Positions 17,107 to 26,064 of a stretch of 64,000 nucleotides of DNA are shown in pieces. The stretch's first letter is position 1; every line of letters begins with the position of its first letter. Made by a program: the position numbers and the translations under genes. Origin of the DNA: Geminicoccaceae bacterium (GTDB lineage Bacteria; Pseudomonadota; Alphaproteobacteria; Geminicoccales; Geminicoccaceae); NCBI GenBank assembly GCA_020638495.1, contig JACKIN010000007.1:62001-126000 (forward strand). Reading direction: 5' to 3'. The notes below the pieces were generated by a model that saw only the letters and a list, made by a program, of their open reading frames with translations, searched no databases and was not told where the DNA came from.

Positions 17107-18024
17107 ATGAACCAGGACAGAACGCTCAACATCGTCTGCCACGCGATCCTGGTCGTTGGTGCGGTGCTGGTCTGCCTGCCGCTCTACTTCGCCTTCGTCG
17201 CCGGGTCGTTGACCATCGTCGAGGTGCAGCAGACGCCGTTCCCTTTGCTGCCGGGCGGGCATTTTTTCGAGAACCTGGCCGAGTCGTGGTCACGGGGGAA
17301 TTTCGGCCGGCTCTTCGTCAACTCGATCATCATCACCGGCGGCATCGTCATCGGCAAGCTGGTGATGTCGCTGCTCGCCGCCTACGCCATCACCTATTTC
17401 CGCTTTCCCTTCCGCATGACGGCATTCTGGCTGATCTTCGTCTCGCTGATGCTGCCGGTCGAGGTCCGCATCATCCCCACCTACGAGGCCGTTGCCGACG
17501 CGGCCGGGCCGCTGCGCTGGCTCGCCGGCGTGACGGGGCTGAGCGGGCTGGTGGAGACCCTGACCGGCTACCGGCTGGAGACGGCGCTGCAGTGGAACAT
17601 GGTCAACACCTATCGGGGGCTGATCCTGCCGCTGATCGCCTCGGCCTCGGCGACGTTCCTCTTCCGGCAGTTCTTCCTGACCGTGCCGGAGGAGCTCTGC
17701 GAGGCGGCGCGGCTGGATGGCGCCGGGCCGGTCAAGTTCTTCTTCGACATCCTGCTGCCGCTGTCGAAGGTCAATATCGCGGCACTCGCCATCATCCTCT
17801 TCATCTATGGCTGGAACCAGTATCTCTGGCCGCTGCTGTTCACCACGGACAAGGACATGGCGACCGCCGTGCTCGGCCTGAAGCAGCTCGTGCCGGTCTC
17901 CGACGCGGAGCCGGCCTGGAACCTCGCCATGGCGGCGACGTTCGTCGTCCTGCTGCCGCCGGCGATCATCATCATCGGGCTGCAGGGCCTCTTCACGCGG
18001 GGCCTCGTGGATTCCGGCAAGTAA
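17107..18024 (+). CDS. ugpE: Glycerol-3-phosphate ABC permease subunit
   Basis: A 305-residue six-helix permease partner of UgpA. The EAA loop ELCEAARLDGAGPVKFFFDILLPLSK is present, and the C-terminus has the usual IIIIGLQGLFTRGLVDSGK ending of UgpE/MalG proteins. ATG 17107 lies 10 bases after the ugpA stop; AACCAGGA precedes it. The GYRLETALQWNMVNTYRGLILPLIAS segment is typical of UgpE. Confidence 0.88.
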   Translation: MNQDRTLNIVCHAILVVGAVLVCLPLYFAFVAGSLTIVEVQQTPFPLLPGGHFFENLAESWSRGNFGRLFVNSIIITGGIVIGKLVMSLLAAYAITYFRFPFRMTAFWLIFVSLMLPVEVRIIPTYEAVADAAGPLRWLAGVTGLSGLVETLTGYRLETALQWNMVNTYRGLILPLIASASATFLFRQFFLTVPEELCEAARLDGAGPVKFFFDILLPLSKVNIAALAIILFIYGWNQYLWPLLFTTDKDMATAVLGLKQLVPVSDAEPAWNLAMAATFVVLLPPAIIIIGLQGLFTRGLVDSGK

Positions 18025-18043
18025 CCCAGCGATATCAAAAAGG

Positions 18044-18796
18044 ATGAGCATCGTGGTTCAGATCGTCGGCCATCGCGGCGGCCGGAATGTTTGGCCGGAG
18101 AACAGCCTCCTGGGCTTCCGCAAGGTCCTGGAGATGGCCGTGGACGCGGTCGAGTTCGACGTGCATCTGACCAAGGCGGGCGAGCTTCTCGTCATTCATG
18201 ACCCGACCCTGGAGCGGACGACAACCGGGACGGGCAAGGTCGCGGAGCTGGCGCCGTGTGCGCACCGTGAGGTGGTGCTGCGGGGCAGCGAGGGCGAGAC
18301 CATTCCGACCCTGGCCGAGGTCCTGGAAGTCTTCCGGGATGCCAGGATCGACCTGCATGTCGAGCTCAAGTCGGATGGTGACCATGTCCCCTATCCCGGC
18401 ATCGTCGAGGCGGTGGTGGCGGTGCTGGCCGGGTTCGACTTCGGCGAGCGGGCGATGCTCACCAGCTTCGATCCGGACGTGCTCGGCCTGATTCGCGACG
18501 CCCTGCCAGAGGGCCGGCGGCTCTGCTCGATCGATCGCGAGTCGGCGGCGCGCCTCGGCGGCGTCGAGACGGCGGTCCGGCATTTCGAGCCGCTGGTCGA
18601 GGTCGTCGCGATCCAGAAGGACCTGATGCGCGAGCATTGGGACGCCATCACGGCGCTCGTCGAGCCGGGCCGTCTCGCGGCCTGGACCGTCAATGACGAG
18701 GCCGAGATCGACCACTGGCTGCGGCAGCCGATCCGCTCGATCACCACGGACCGCCCGGACCTCGCTGTCGCGGCGAAGGAACGGCTGCATGGCTGA
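18044..18796 (+). CDS. ugpQ: Glycerophosphodiester phosphodiesterase
   Basis: Cytoplasmic GDPD-fold hydrolase releasing glycerol-3-phosphate and an alcohol from glycerophosphodiesters imported by Ugp. The N-terminal GHRGG..PENSLLGF motif, EFDVHLTKAGELLVIHDPTLERTTTGTG catalytic block and WTVND near the C-terminus are all present in 250 residues. The ATG has AAAAGGATG just upstream. The stop overlaps the next ORF by 8 bases. Confidence 0.9.
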   Translation: MSIVVQIVGHRGGRNVWPENSLLGFRKVLEMAVDAVEFDVHLTKAGELLVIHDPTLERTTTGTGKVAELAPCAHREVVLRGSEGETIPTLAEVLEVFRDARIDLHVELKSDGDHVPYPGIVEAVVAVLAGFDFGERAMLTSFDPDVLGLIRDALPEGRRLCSIDRESAARLGGVETAVRHFEPLVEVVAIQKDLMREHWDAITALVEPGRLAAWTVNDEAEIDHWLRQPIRSITTDRPDLAVAAKERLHG

Positions 18797-19520
18797 CGCC
18801 CGGGCCGGCCGATCGCCTATCCGGCTGGCGCATGTCGAGCTCGTGATCTTCGATTGCGACGGCGTGCTGATCGACAGCGAGTCCATCGCCAGCCTCGCCC
18901 TGTCCGAGACGCTGGGCGAGTTCGGGGTCGTGATGACGCCGGACGAGGCGCATGCGCGCTTCACCGGCGGCGCCGAAGAGGACACGCGGGCGCATTGCCG
19001 GGAGCTGCTGGGCACGACGGCGCTCGACGAGTTCTTCGCGCTCTACGCGAAGCGGCTCTATGGCGGGTTTCGGAATCTGCGCGAGGTCGAGGGCATCGGC
19101 GATGTCGTGCGCGCGCTGGACTGCCCGCGCTGCGTGGCGTCGAACAGCTCGCTCTACCGGCTGACCCGCAGCCTCGGCCGGCTCGACCTCTGGCAGGCGT
19201 TCGCTGGCCAGGTCTTCAGCGCCGACCTCGTCGCCCGGCCCAAGCCGGCACCGGACCTGCCGCTGCTCTGTGCTGCCGAATTCGGCGCCCACCCGGCGCG
19301 CTGCGTGGTGATCGACGACAGCCCGCACGGCATCGAGGCGGCGGTGGCGGCCGGCATGCTGGCGATCGGCTTCGTCGAGCCCGGGGACCCGCGGCCGAGC
19401 CGCCCCGACGTGCTGCGCCGTCACGGTGCGCGGTTCGTCGCCGAGGGCAGCGACGCGTTGCGGGCGCTCCTGCCCGAGGCCGATGCCTGGCTCGGCGAGC
19501 GGCGGCGCGATCCCGGTTGA
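18789..19520 (+). CDS. HAD-superfamily hydrolase (phosphatase/phosphoglucomutase-like)
   Basis: A 243-residue HAD subfamily IA hydrolase. Motif I IFDCDGVLIDSE lies near residues 20-31, motif II in CVASNSSLYRL, the motif III Lys in ARPKPAPDL and motif IV VIDDSPHGIEAA. ATG 18789 overlaps the ugpQ stop, so it is translated with the ugp operon. It could dephosphorylate a product of glycerophosphodiester breakdown such as glycerol-3-phosphate, but HAD substrates cannot be read from sequence. Confidence 0.83.
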   Translation: MADARAGRSPIRLAHVELVIFDCDGVLIDSESIASLALSETLGEFGVVMTPDEAHARFTGGAEEDTRAHCRELLGTTALDEFFALYAKRLYGGFRNLREVEGIGDVVRALDCPRCVASNSSLYRLTRSLGRLDLWQAFAGQVFSADLVARPKPAPDLPLLCAAEFGAHPARCVVIDDSPHGIEAAVAAGMLAIGFVEPGDPRPSRPDVLRRHGARFVAEGSDALRALLPEADAWLGERRRDPG

Positions 19521-19622
19521 CTTTGGCGCCTCGCTTCGGTCCGATTGCGGCCGCTGGATGACAAGGGTGGCGGGCCGGGCTCGGCCGGAACCGCGCCGCA
19601 ACGACAGGGGGCAGGAGCCGAC

Positions 19623-20873
19623 ATGACGAGATCAGCTCGATACTGGCGCGCGACCGCGGGCGCTCTGGCGCTGGCGTGGCTGGCGGCGCTGCCGGTGGCG
19701 GCGACGGCCCAGGAGGTGTCGCCCGAGACGGAGGCCTGGCTGAAGGCGGCCGAGCTCGGCGCGCACGCGCCGGCGACGGAGGGCTGGGACGCCATCGTTG
19801 CCAAGGCGCAGGAGGAGGGCGAGGTCGTCGTCTATTCCTCGTCCGGGCGCATGGCCATGCTGGTCGACGCCTTCGCCCGGACCTATCCGGGCATCGTCTT
19901 GACGGTGTTCGACCTGGGGTCGGTCAAGACCGTCGAGAAGACGATCCGCGAGCAGCAGGCCGGCATCTTCAACGCCGACGTCGTGAGCACCGGCAATTCC
20001 GGGGCGGTCATCCACGAGATGCTGAACCAGGGGCTGATCTTCAACTACGTGCCGGAGGCGTACAAGAGCCGGATTCCGGAAGAGAACCGCGAGCCGCTGC
20101 TGATCCGCATCAACGAGGCCATCGTCATCTACTACAACAAGGAGGCCTATCCCGACGCGCCCCCGGCCACGAACATCTGGGAGCTGACCGAGCCCGAGTT
20201 CAACGGCCGTGTGGGCATCATCGACCCGATGTCGTCGGGCTCGAGCTTCATGGGGCTCGCCACCATCGTCCAGCACGCGGACGAGATGGCGGCGGCCTAC
20301 AAGCGCCACACCGGCCATGACATCGAGCTCGGCGAGGGGGTGCCCGACGCGGGCTACGAGTTCGTCGCCCGGCTGCTGCAGAACGACGTGGTGATCTTCA
20401 AGTCGGGATCGAGCCTGGTCGAGGCCTCCGGCCAGCCGGGGCAGGAGAAGCCGCTCCTCGCCTTCGCCTACATGACCTATATCAGCAAGAACGAGTCCGA
20501 CGGCTTCGTCAACGCGTACCTGGCCGACCTCGATCCCGTCGCCAAGTGGGTCTATCCGACCTTCACCGCCATCGCCAACCGGGCACCCCACCCCAACGCG
20601 GCCAAGGTGTTCACCGCCTACCTCCTGGGCAGCCTCGAGCTGAACGAGTCCTCGGTCCTGGAGAAGCCCTTCACGGAGGGCCGGAGCATGGAGCTGCTGC
20701 AGGGCCTCGCACCGTATTACGACCCGGGCTCGGTCAGCCCGCGCAACGACGTGCCCCTGCCGCCCGGCGGCGAGGCATGGGGCGAGATGAAGGGCTGGAC
20801 CGTTTCGGCGGACTTCATGCAGAGCGAGGGCCCCAGGCTGCGCGACTTCTGGCTGCTGCACGCCAGCCAGTAG
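19623..20873 (+). CDS. ABC transporter substrate-binding protein (Fe3+/phosphonate type)
   Basis: A 416-residue periplasmic binding protein. ATG 19623 follows GGGGGCAGGAG. The signal peptide is TRSARYWRATAGALALAWLAALPVAATA, cleaved before QEVSP. The core EGEVVVYSSSGRMAMLVDAFARTYPGI and the DVVSTGNSGAVIHEML segment place it in the AfuA/PhnS-like group, whose members bind ferric iron, thiamine, spermidine or 2-aminoethylphosphonate. It starts a three-gene transporter operon 102 bases after the HAD gene. The substrate is undetermined. Confidence 0.8.
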   Translation: MTRSARYWRATAGALALAWLAALPVAATAQEVSPETEAWLKAAELGAHAPATEGWDAIVAKAQEEGEVVVYSSSGRMAMLVDAFARTYPGIVLTVFDLGSVKTVEKTIREQQAGIFNADVVSTGNSGAVIHEMLNQGLIFNYVPEAYKSRIPEENREPLLIRINEAIVIYYNKEAYPDAPPATNIWELTEPEFNGRVGIIDPMSSGSSFMGLATIVQHADEMAAAYKRHTGHDIELGEGVPDAGYEFVARLLQNDVVIFKSGSSLVEASGQPGQEKPLLAFAYMTYISKNESDGFVNAYLADLDPVAKWVYPTFTAIANRAPHPNAAKVFTAYLLGSLELNESSVLEKPFTEGRSMELLQGLAPYYDPGSVSPRNDVPLPPGGEAWGEMKGWTVSADFMQSEGPRLRDFWLLHASQ

Positions 20874-20882
20874 CCGGGCGCG

Positions 20883-21980
20883 GTGGCGCAGATCGGCCTC
20901 TCGGGCATTCGCAAGGCCTATGGCCGGGAGGTGGTGGTCCATGACCTGGACCTCACCATCCGGCCGGGCGAGTTCCTGACGATCCTCGGCCCGTCGGGCT
21001 GCGGCAAGACCACCACCCTGCGGGCCATCGCGGGGCTGGAGGAGCCGGACGACGGCGACATCCACCTGGGCGAGAAGCTGGTCTTCTCGCGCCGCCGGGG
21101 CGTGATCGTGCCGCCGGAGAAGCGCGGGGTCGGCCTGATCTTCCAGAGCTATGCGCTCTGGCCGCACATGACGGTCCAGCGCAACGTCTCGCTGGCGCTC
21201 GAGGAAAAGGGCCTGGGCAGGGCGGAGATCGAGGCGCGCGCGACGCAGGCGCTGGAAACCGTCCAGATGACGGCGCTCGGGGCGCGCTATCCGTCGGAGC
21301 TTTCCGGCGGCCAGCAGCAGCGGGTGGCGGTAGCACGGATGATCGCGCTGCGCCCCCAGATCCTGCTGATGGACGAGCCCTTGTCCAACCTCGATGCCAA
21401 GCTGCGGCTGGACATGCGGGCGGAGCTGCTGCAGCTGCACCGGGACCTCGGATCGACGACCGTCTATGTCACCCACGACCAGGCCGAGGCCCTCACCCTC
21501 TCGGACCGCATCGTCGTCATGGATCGCGGGCGGGTCATGCAGGAGGCGTCGCCCTACGAGGTCTATCACCATCCCAGGAGCCTCCAGGTGGCCGAGTTCA
21601 TCGGCGAGCCCCGGATCAACCTCGTTCCCGGCACGCTCGCGCGGGAGGCCGGCACGCTCTATCTGGTCGGCGACGGCGTCCGGCTGCCGGCGGAACGGGC
21701 GCGGGCGGCGAAGGGCGAGCGGCTGGTCGCCGCCGTCCGGCCGGAAAATATCGAGCTGTCGACGGTGCCCGTGGCGGGCTGGCAGGAGGTGCGCCTCGAC
21801 AATGTCCAGCCGACGGGGGCCACCACCATCCTGCAGGTTTGCGCCGGGGCCACCCGGCTGCGGCTGGTGCGGCCGGGCTTCCTGCGCATCGAGGCGGGCA
21901 TCCCGCTCTGGATCGGCTTCGATGCGGACAGCATCGAGTTCTTCGATCCGGACACCCAGGGCAACGTGTCGGCGCCGTAG
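20883..21980 (+). CDS. ABC transporter ATPase (FbpC/PotA-like)
   Basis: A 365-residue ATPase with Walker A GPSGCGKTT (near residues 37-45), Q-loop IFQSYALWPHMTV, signature LSGGQQQRVAVARM and Walker B ILLMDEPLSNLDAKLR, plus a C-terminal TOBE domain. GTG start 20883 lies 9 bases after the binding-protein stop. Close to iron/polyamine/phosphonate-type ATPases; partner of the flanking binding protein and fused permease. Confidence 0.85.
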   Translation: MAQIGLSGIRKAYGREVVVHDLDLTIRPGEFLTILGPSGCGKTTTLRAIAGLEEPDDGDIHLGEKLVFSRRRGVIVPPEKRGVGLIFQSYALWPHMTVQRNVSLALEEKGLGRAEIEARATQALETVQMTALGARYPSELSGGQQQRVAVARMIALRPQILLMDEPLSNLDAKLRLDMRAELLQLHRDLGSTTVYVTHDQAEALTLSDRIVVMDRGRVMQEASPYEVYHHPRSLQVAEFIGEPRINLVPGTLAREAGTLYLVGDGVRLPAERARAAKGERLVAAVRPENIELSTVPVAGWQEVRLDNVQPTGATTILQVCAGATRLRLVRPGFLRIEAGIPLWIGFDADSIEFFDPDTQGNVSAP

Positions 21981-21992
21981 CGCCGCGGGAAT

Positions 21993-23816
21993 GTGGCGAG
22001 CATGACTTCCCCGGGGGCGGCGCGCCGGCTGCGCTATCACACGGTTCGGCTCCGCAACCGGCCCGACCTCGTCATCGGCTATGTCTGCCTCGTGGCGCTC
22101 GGCTTTTTGGTGCTGGGGCCGCTGGTCGAGATCGTCCGCGACGCGCTGACCCTGCAGCCCTACGACCTGGCCTATCACCCCGACGGTGTGGTGGGGTCGT
22201 TCTCGCTCTTCCACCTGGAGCGGGTGTTCGCCAGCCCGCTCTCGCCGGCGCTGTTCTTCCGCCCGCTGCTGAACAGCCTGGCCGTCGGCTTCTGGGTGAC
22301 CGCCATCGGCGTCAGCATCGGCTCGCTGCTGGCCTGGCTGCTCGTGCGCACGGACATCCGCTGCAAGGGCCTGCTCGGGGCCCTGATCGTCATCCCGTAC
22401 ATGATGCCGTCATGGGTGATGGCGCTGGCCTGGATCAGCCTGTTCAAGAACGACCGCATCGGCGGCACGCAGGGCTTCGTCGCGAGCTTCCTCGGCGTCC
22501 AGCCGCCGGACTGGGTCTCCTACGGCTTCTTCCCCATCGTGGTGACGCTGGCGCTGCACTACTTCGCCTATGCCTACCTTTTGATGTCGGGTGCCCTGGC
22601 GACGGTCGATTCCGAGCTGGAGGAGGCCGGGGCGGTCTGCGGCATGGGCCGCTGGAAGCGGCTCTGGCGCATCACCCTGCCGCTGCTGATGCCGGCGCTC
22701 GGCTCGGCCATCGTGCTGACCTTCATCCGCATCCTCGGCACCTTCGGCACGCCGGCCCTGCTCGGCCTGCCGGTGCGCTTCTTCACCTTCGCGACGCAGA
22801 TCTACGCCTCGATCAACGCCCGCAACAATGGCGACGCCTTCGTCCTGGCGCTGGTGCTGATCGTCATCGCCATCAGCTTCATCTGGATCAACAGCCGCAT
22901 CATCGGCATCCGCAAGAGCTTCGTGACGCTGACCGGCAAGGGCTTCCGCCGGCGCGAGATCCGGCTCGGCCTGTGGCGCCTGCCGCTGACCGCGGCGGTC
23001 GGCCTGTTCGTCGCCTCGACCGTGCTCGTGCCGCTGTCGATCCTGCTCTGGGAATCCCTGATCCTGGTCGCCGGCGACTACAGCCTGGACAACCTGACGA
23101 CCCATTTCTGGATCGGGCAGGGCAATGTGCGGCTGGCCTATGGCGAGGCCGGCGTGCTCCTGAACAACGGCATCCTGACGGCGCTGTGGAACAGCCTGAA
23201 GCTCGCCACCCTGGCGGCCCTGTTCAACGGCGTGCTCGGCCTGCTGGTCGGCTACGCCGTGGTGCGCGGGCGCGGCACGCGCCTGTCGAGGGGGCTGGAG
23301 GGCATCGCCTTCGCCCCCTACATCTTCCCGTCGATAGCGCTGGGTGCCATCTATATTGGCATGTTCTCCGCGCCGATAGGGCCGATCCCGGCGCTCTACG
23401 GCACCTTCGCCATCCTGGTGCTGATCACGGTGGTCAAGAACCTGCCGTTCACGTCGCGCACCGGCATCGCGGCGATGCTGCAGATCGACACGTCGATGGA
23501 GGAGTCGGCGCGGGTCCTCGGCATCGGCTGGTTCCGCCGCATGGCGCGCATCATCATGCCCCTGTCGATGAGCGGCCTCGTCTCGGGGATGCTGCTGACC
23601 TTCATCACGGCGATGCGCGAGCTGTCGCTCATCGTGCTGCTGCTCTCGCCCGCCAACATGGTCCTGACCGGCGTGATCTTCTACTATCAGGAGCAGAGCA
23701 TGCCGCAGCATTCCAGCGCGGTGACGCTGCTGCTCGTGCTGATCATCATCCTCGTGAACGTGCTCGTGCGCCTCGTCTCAAGGGGCGCCGGCGTCAGCGG
23801 GCTGAAGAACAGCTAG
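21993..23816 (+). CDS. Fused two-domain ABC permease (FbpB/ThiP type)
   Basis: A 607-residue membrane protein with two tandem permease domains, each with about six helices and an EAA loop: ELEEAGAVCGMGRWKRLWRITLPLLMPAL in the first half and SMEESARVLGIGWFRRMARIIMPLSMSGL in the second. Such fusions serve iron, thiamine or phosphonate transporters and need no separate partner. It starts at GTG 21993 or, with 3 fewer residues, ATG 22002. It ends the operon; 143 non-coding bases follow before a converging gene. Confidence 0.85.
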   Translation: MASMTSPGAARRLRYHTVRLRNRPDLVIGYVCLVALGFLVLGPLVEIVRDALTLQPYDLAYHPDGVVGSFSLFHLERVFASPLSPALFFRPLLNSLAVGFWVTAIGVSIGSLLAWLLVRTDIRCKGLLGALIVIPYMMPSWVMALAWISLFKNDRIGGTQGFVASFLGVQPPDWVSYGFFPIVVTLALHYFAYAYLLMSGALATVDSELEEAGAVCGMGRWKRLWRITLPLLMPALGSAIVLTFIRILGTFGTPALLGLPVRFFTFATQIYASINARNNGDAFVLALVLIVIAISFIWINSRIIGIRKSFVTLTGKGFRRREIRLGLWRLPLTAAVGLFVASTVLVPLSILLWESLILVAGDYSLDNLTTHFWIGQGNVRLAYGEAGVLLNNGILTALWNSLKLATLAALFNGVLGLLVGYAVVRGRGTRLSRGLEGIAFAPYIFPSIALGAIYIGMFSAPIGPIPALYGTFAILVLITVVKNLPFTSRTGIAAMLQIDTSMEESARVLGIGWFRRMARIIMPLSMSGLVSGMLLTFITAMRELSLIVLLLSPANMVLTGVIFYYQEQSMPQHSSAVTLLLVLIIILVNVLVRLVSRGAGVSGLKNS

Positions 23817-23959
23817 GAGTCTGGCCGACAAATGGCCACGGTCGGGTCGGTCGGGGAGAGCCAGGCGCATTGACGTGGCCGCCCGCCTTCAGCTTCTCCT
23901 CGAGGCGGAGCATCCGCTCGAGGATGGGCCGGCCGCCGCTGCCGCCGAGGCCGCTTTCC

Positions 23960-25153
23960 TCAGACAACGACCTCGACCTCCGCCTCGATCCTCGCCGGGT
24001 CCAGCTCCATGCCGACGCCGGGGCCGTCGGGGACGTGGATCATGCCGTTCCTCGGGCGGATGGGGGTGGCCAGGAAGTGCATGTTGATCTCGTTCCATTT
24101 GACTAGGTATTCCTGGTAGGGCGTGTGGATCGGCGACTGGGCGGCGGAGTAGTGGATGCCGATCGGCGTCGAGTGGCCGTGCGGGATGACGATCAGGTCG
24201 TGGGTGGTGGCGAGCGCCGTGATCTTCAGCGTCTCGGAGAGGCCGCCGCACCAGTAGATGTCGGGCTGCAGGATATCGAGCGCCGCCTGGTCGACGAAGC
24301 GCTTGAAGCCCCAGCGCGTGTACTCGTGCTCGGCACCCGAGAGGGGGATGCGCGTCCTGGCCTTGAGCCTCGCATAGCTGTCGATGCGATCGGGCATGAA
24401 CGCCTCCTCGAGCCAGCGCGGCCGGTACTCCTCGATGCGCGAGCAGAGGTCGACGGCGTAGTCGAGGTTCATGCTCTGCCAGCAGTCGAGCATGATGTCG
24501 TAGTCGTCGCCGAGGGTCTCGCGGAGCGTGCGCACGAGGCCGACATTGAGCTTCATGCCGGCATGGCCGTCCATCGGGCCGTTTCTGAAGAACCATTTCT
24601 GCGCCCGGTAGCCCTGCTCCTTGAATTCCAGCGCCCGCTCGCGCACCCGGCCGAGATCCTCGACCTTGTAGCCGAGCATGGAGGCGTAGGCCGGCACCTC
24701 GCTTCGGGTCGGCCCGCCGAGCAGCCGCCAGACCGGCTGGCCCATGGCCTTGCCCTTGAGGTCCCAGAGCGCGCAGTCGACGGCCGAGAGGGCGATCATC
24801 GCGTCGCCCTGGCGGCCGTGCACCTGGCTCCTGTGCATCTGGTCCCACAAGAGCTCGGTGGCGAGCGGGTCGCGGCCCAGGAGGAGCGGGCGGAGCTGGG
24901 TCAGGACGAGGCGCGCCGCATCCGGCCAGAGCGGTCCGGCCGTGCCGCTGACGCCGTCGTCGGTGTCGACGACGACGAACCACTGGGTCAGGCGGAAATG
25001 GGTGTCGTCGACCTGCTCGCCGCCCCAGGGCGGCATCTCCCGGCGATACTCCGGGTAGATGTCGATGGGCCGCAGGAGGCGGTCCTCCCAGAACGGCCCA
25101 TCGGTCGCCATGGTCCCGGTCACCTGGCGCACCCTGACGGATGTGATCTTCAT
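23960..25153 (-). CDS. Enolase-superfamily sugar-acid dehydratase (rhamnonate dehydratase-like)
   Basis: A 397-residue mandelate racemase/muconate lactonizing enzyme family member. The capping N-terminal domain is followed by the barrel with metal ligands in MLDCW (Asp), RWLEEAF (Glu) and SGAEHEY (Glu), then the C-terminal HGHST histidine. MLDCW and the PHG motif resemble L-rhamnonate dehydratases. The open frame runs much further upstream over the regulator gene, but MKITSVRVRQVTG is the usual family start. ATG 25153 overlaps the gntR stop by 4 bases. It probably dehydrates an aldonate taken up by the nearby TRAP system. Confidence 0.83.
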   Translation of the reverse strand: MKITSVRVRQVTGTMATDGPFWEDRLLRPIDIYPEYRREMPPWGGEQVDDTHFRLTQWFVVVDTDDGVSGTAGPLWPDAARLVLTQLRPLLLGRDPLATELLWDQMHRSQVHGRQGDAMIALSAVDCALWDLKGKAMGQPVWRLLGGPTRSEVPAYASMLGYKVEDLGRVRERALEFKEQGYRAQKWFFRNGPMDGHAGMKLNVGLVRTLRETLGDDYDIMLDCWQSMNLDYAVDLCSRIEEYRPRWLEEAFMPDRIDSYARLKARTRIPLSGAEHEYTRWGFKRFVDQAALDILQPDIYWCGGLSETLKITALATTHDLIVIPHGHSTPIGIHYSAAQSPIHTPYQEYLVKWNEINMHFLATPIRPRNGMIHVPDGPGVGMELDPARIEAEVEVVV

Positions 25154-25902
25154 GCTGGGCCTCCCCTGGTCGAGCTGGTGATGCCGGCGGCCGCATCGGC
25201 CTCGTGCCGGCGCTGAAATCCTCGATGGCTCTTGTGCACGTGGTCGCGCAGCGCCGCCTCGGCCGCCTCGTCGTCGCCGGCGGCGATGTGCCGGATCACC
25301 TCGCGGTGGTTGGCCTGCGATTCGGCGACCTCGTCGAGGGTCCGGGTGTAGCGCCAGCGCAGCGTCCTGACGCGGCCGGCGATGCGCTGGTAGGCCTCGA
25401 CCAGATGGGCGTTGCCGGCGAAGGCCATGAGCGTGTCGTGGAAGGCGCTGTCGTGCGGCTGGTAGGCCTGGGCGCTCTGCAGCAGGGCGGGCTCGGCCGC
25501 GTCGGCGGCCCGGGCGAGCGCTGTGACTAGCCCGGCCCGATCGCGGGCGGCACCGAGCCGGAGCGCGCCGGATTCCAGAATGGCGCGCAGCTCGCAGATC
25601 TCGCGCACCTCGTCGGCGGTGCAGGTGAAGACGAAGGTGCCGCGCTGCGGGCGCACCTCGACCAGGCGCTCGGCCGCGAGCTTCATGAAGGCCTCGCGGA
25701 CGGGGGTGCGGCTGACCCCCAGCCGCTCGGCGAGCACGTTCTCGGAGAGCTGCTCGCCGAGGTCGATCTGGCCCTCGATGATCAGCTCGCGGAGCTGGTT
25801 CACCACCATGGCGCTGAGCGAGCGTGGCCGCCGCACGCGGCGCACCGGCGAGCCGTCGTCGGTCGCGGCCGTCCGCGGTAGCTCCACTGCCTGCTGCCTC
25901 AT
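25150..25902 (-). CDS. GntR-family (FCD domain) transcriptional regulator
   Basis: A 250-residue regulator with an N-terminal winged helix (about residues 30-95: LRELIIEGQIDLGEQLSENVLAERLGVSRTPVREAFMKL) and a helical FCD ligand-binding domain (about 100-235). It is co-transcribed with the dehydratase gene downstream and divergent from the TRAP transporter genes. A palindrome between them at 25974-25992 is the likely operator, so it probably controls both directions in response to the sugar acid or its product. Confidence 0.88.
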   Translation of the reverse strand: MRQQAVELPRTAATDDGSPVRRVRRPRSLSAMVVNQLRELIIEGQIDLGEQLSENVLAERLGVSRTPVREAFMKLAAERLVEVRPQRGTFVFTCTADEVREICELRAILESGALRLGAARDRAGLVTALARAADAAEPALLQSAQAYQPHDSAFHDTLMAFAGNAHLVEAYQRIAGRVRTLRWRYTRTLDEVAESQANHREVIRHIAAGDDEAAEAALRDHVHKSHRGFQRRHEADAAAGITSSTRGGPA

Positions 25903-25973
25903 CTGCTCCTGACCATGGCCGAGCCGCCGCCGGGCATCCGGCGACCCGACGCTTCGACGTCATGACTAACGCA

Positions 25974-25992
25974 CTTGTATGTTACATTCAAG
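25974..25992. promoter_or_regulatory. Probable operator of the divergent GntR regulator
   Basis: The 19-bp near-perfect palindrome CTTGTATGTTACATTCAAG is mismatched only at one symmetric pair and the central base. It holds the TGT-N2-ACA-like core seen in GntR/FCD operators and lies 72 bases from the regulator start and 73 bases from dctP. Confidence 0.65.
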
Positions 25993-26064
25993 CCGGCTAG
26001 GGTCGGCGCAACGAGCAGGGAGGATCATGTCCGCCCCGCCGCCATCGTCGAACGGGAGGTCGAC

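Noticed and set aside
19632..22214. An 860-residue minus-strand open frame
   Set aside because: Antisense to a well-supported ABC transporter operon; composition is that of a GC-rich shadow with no domain.
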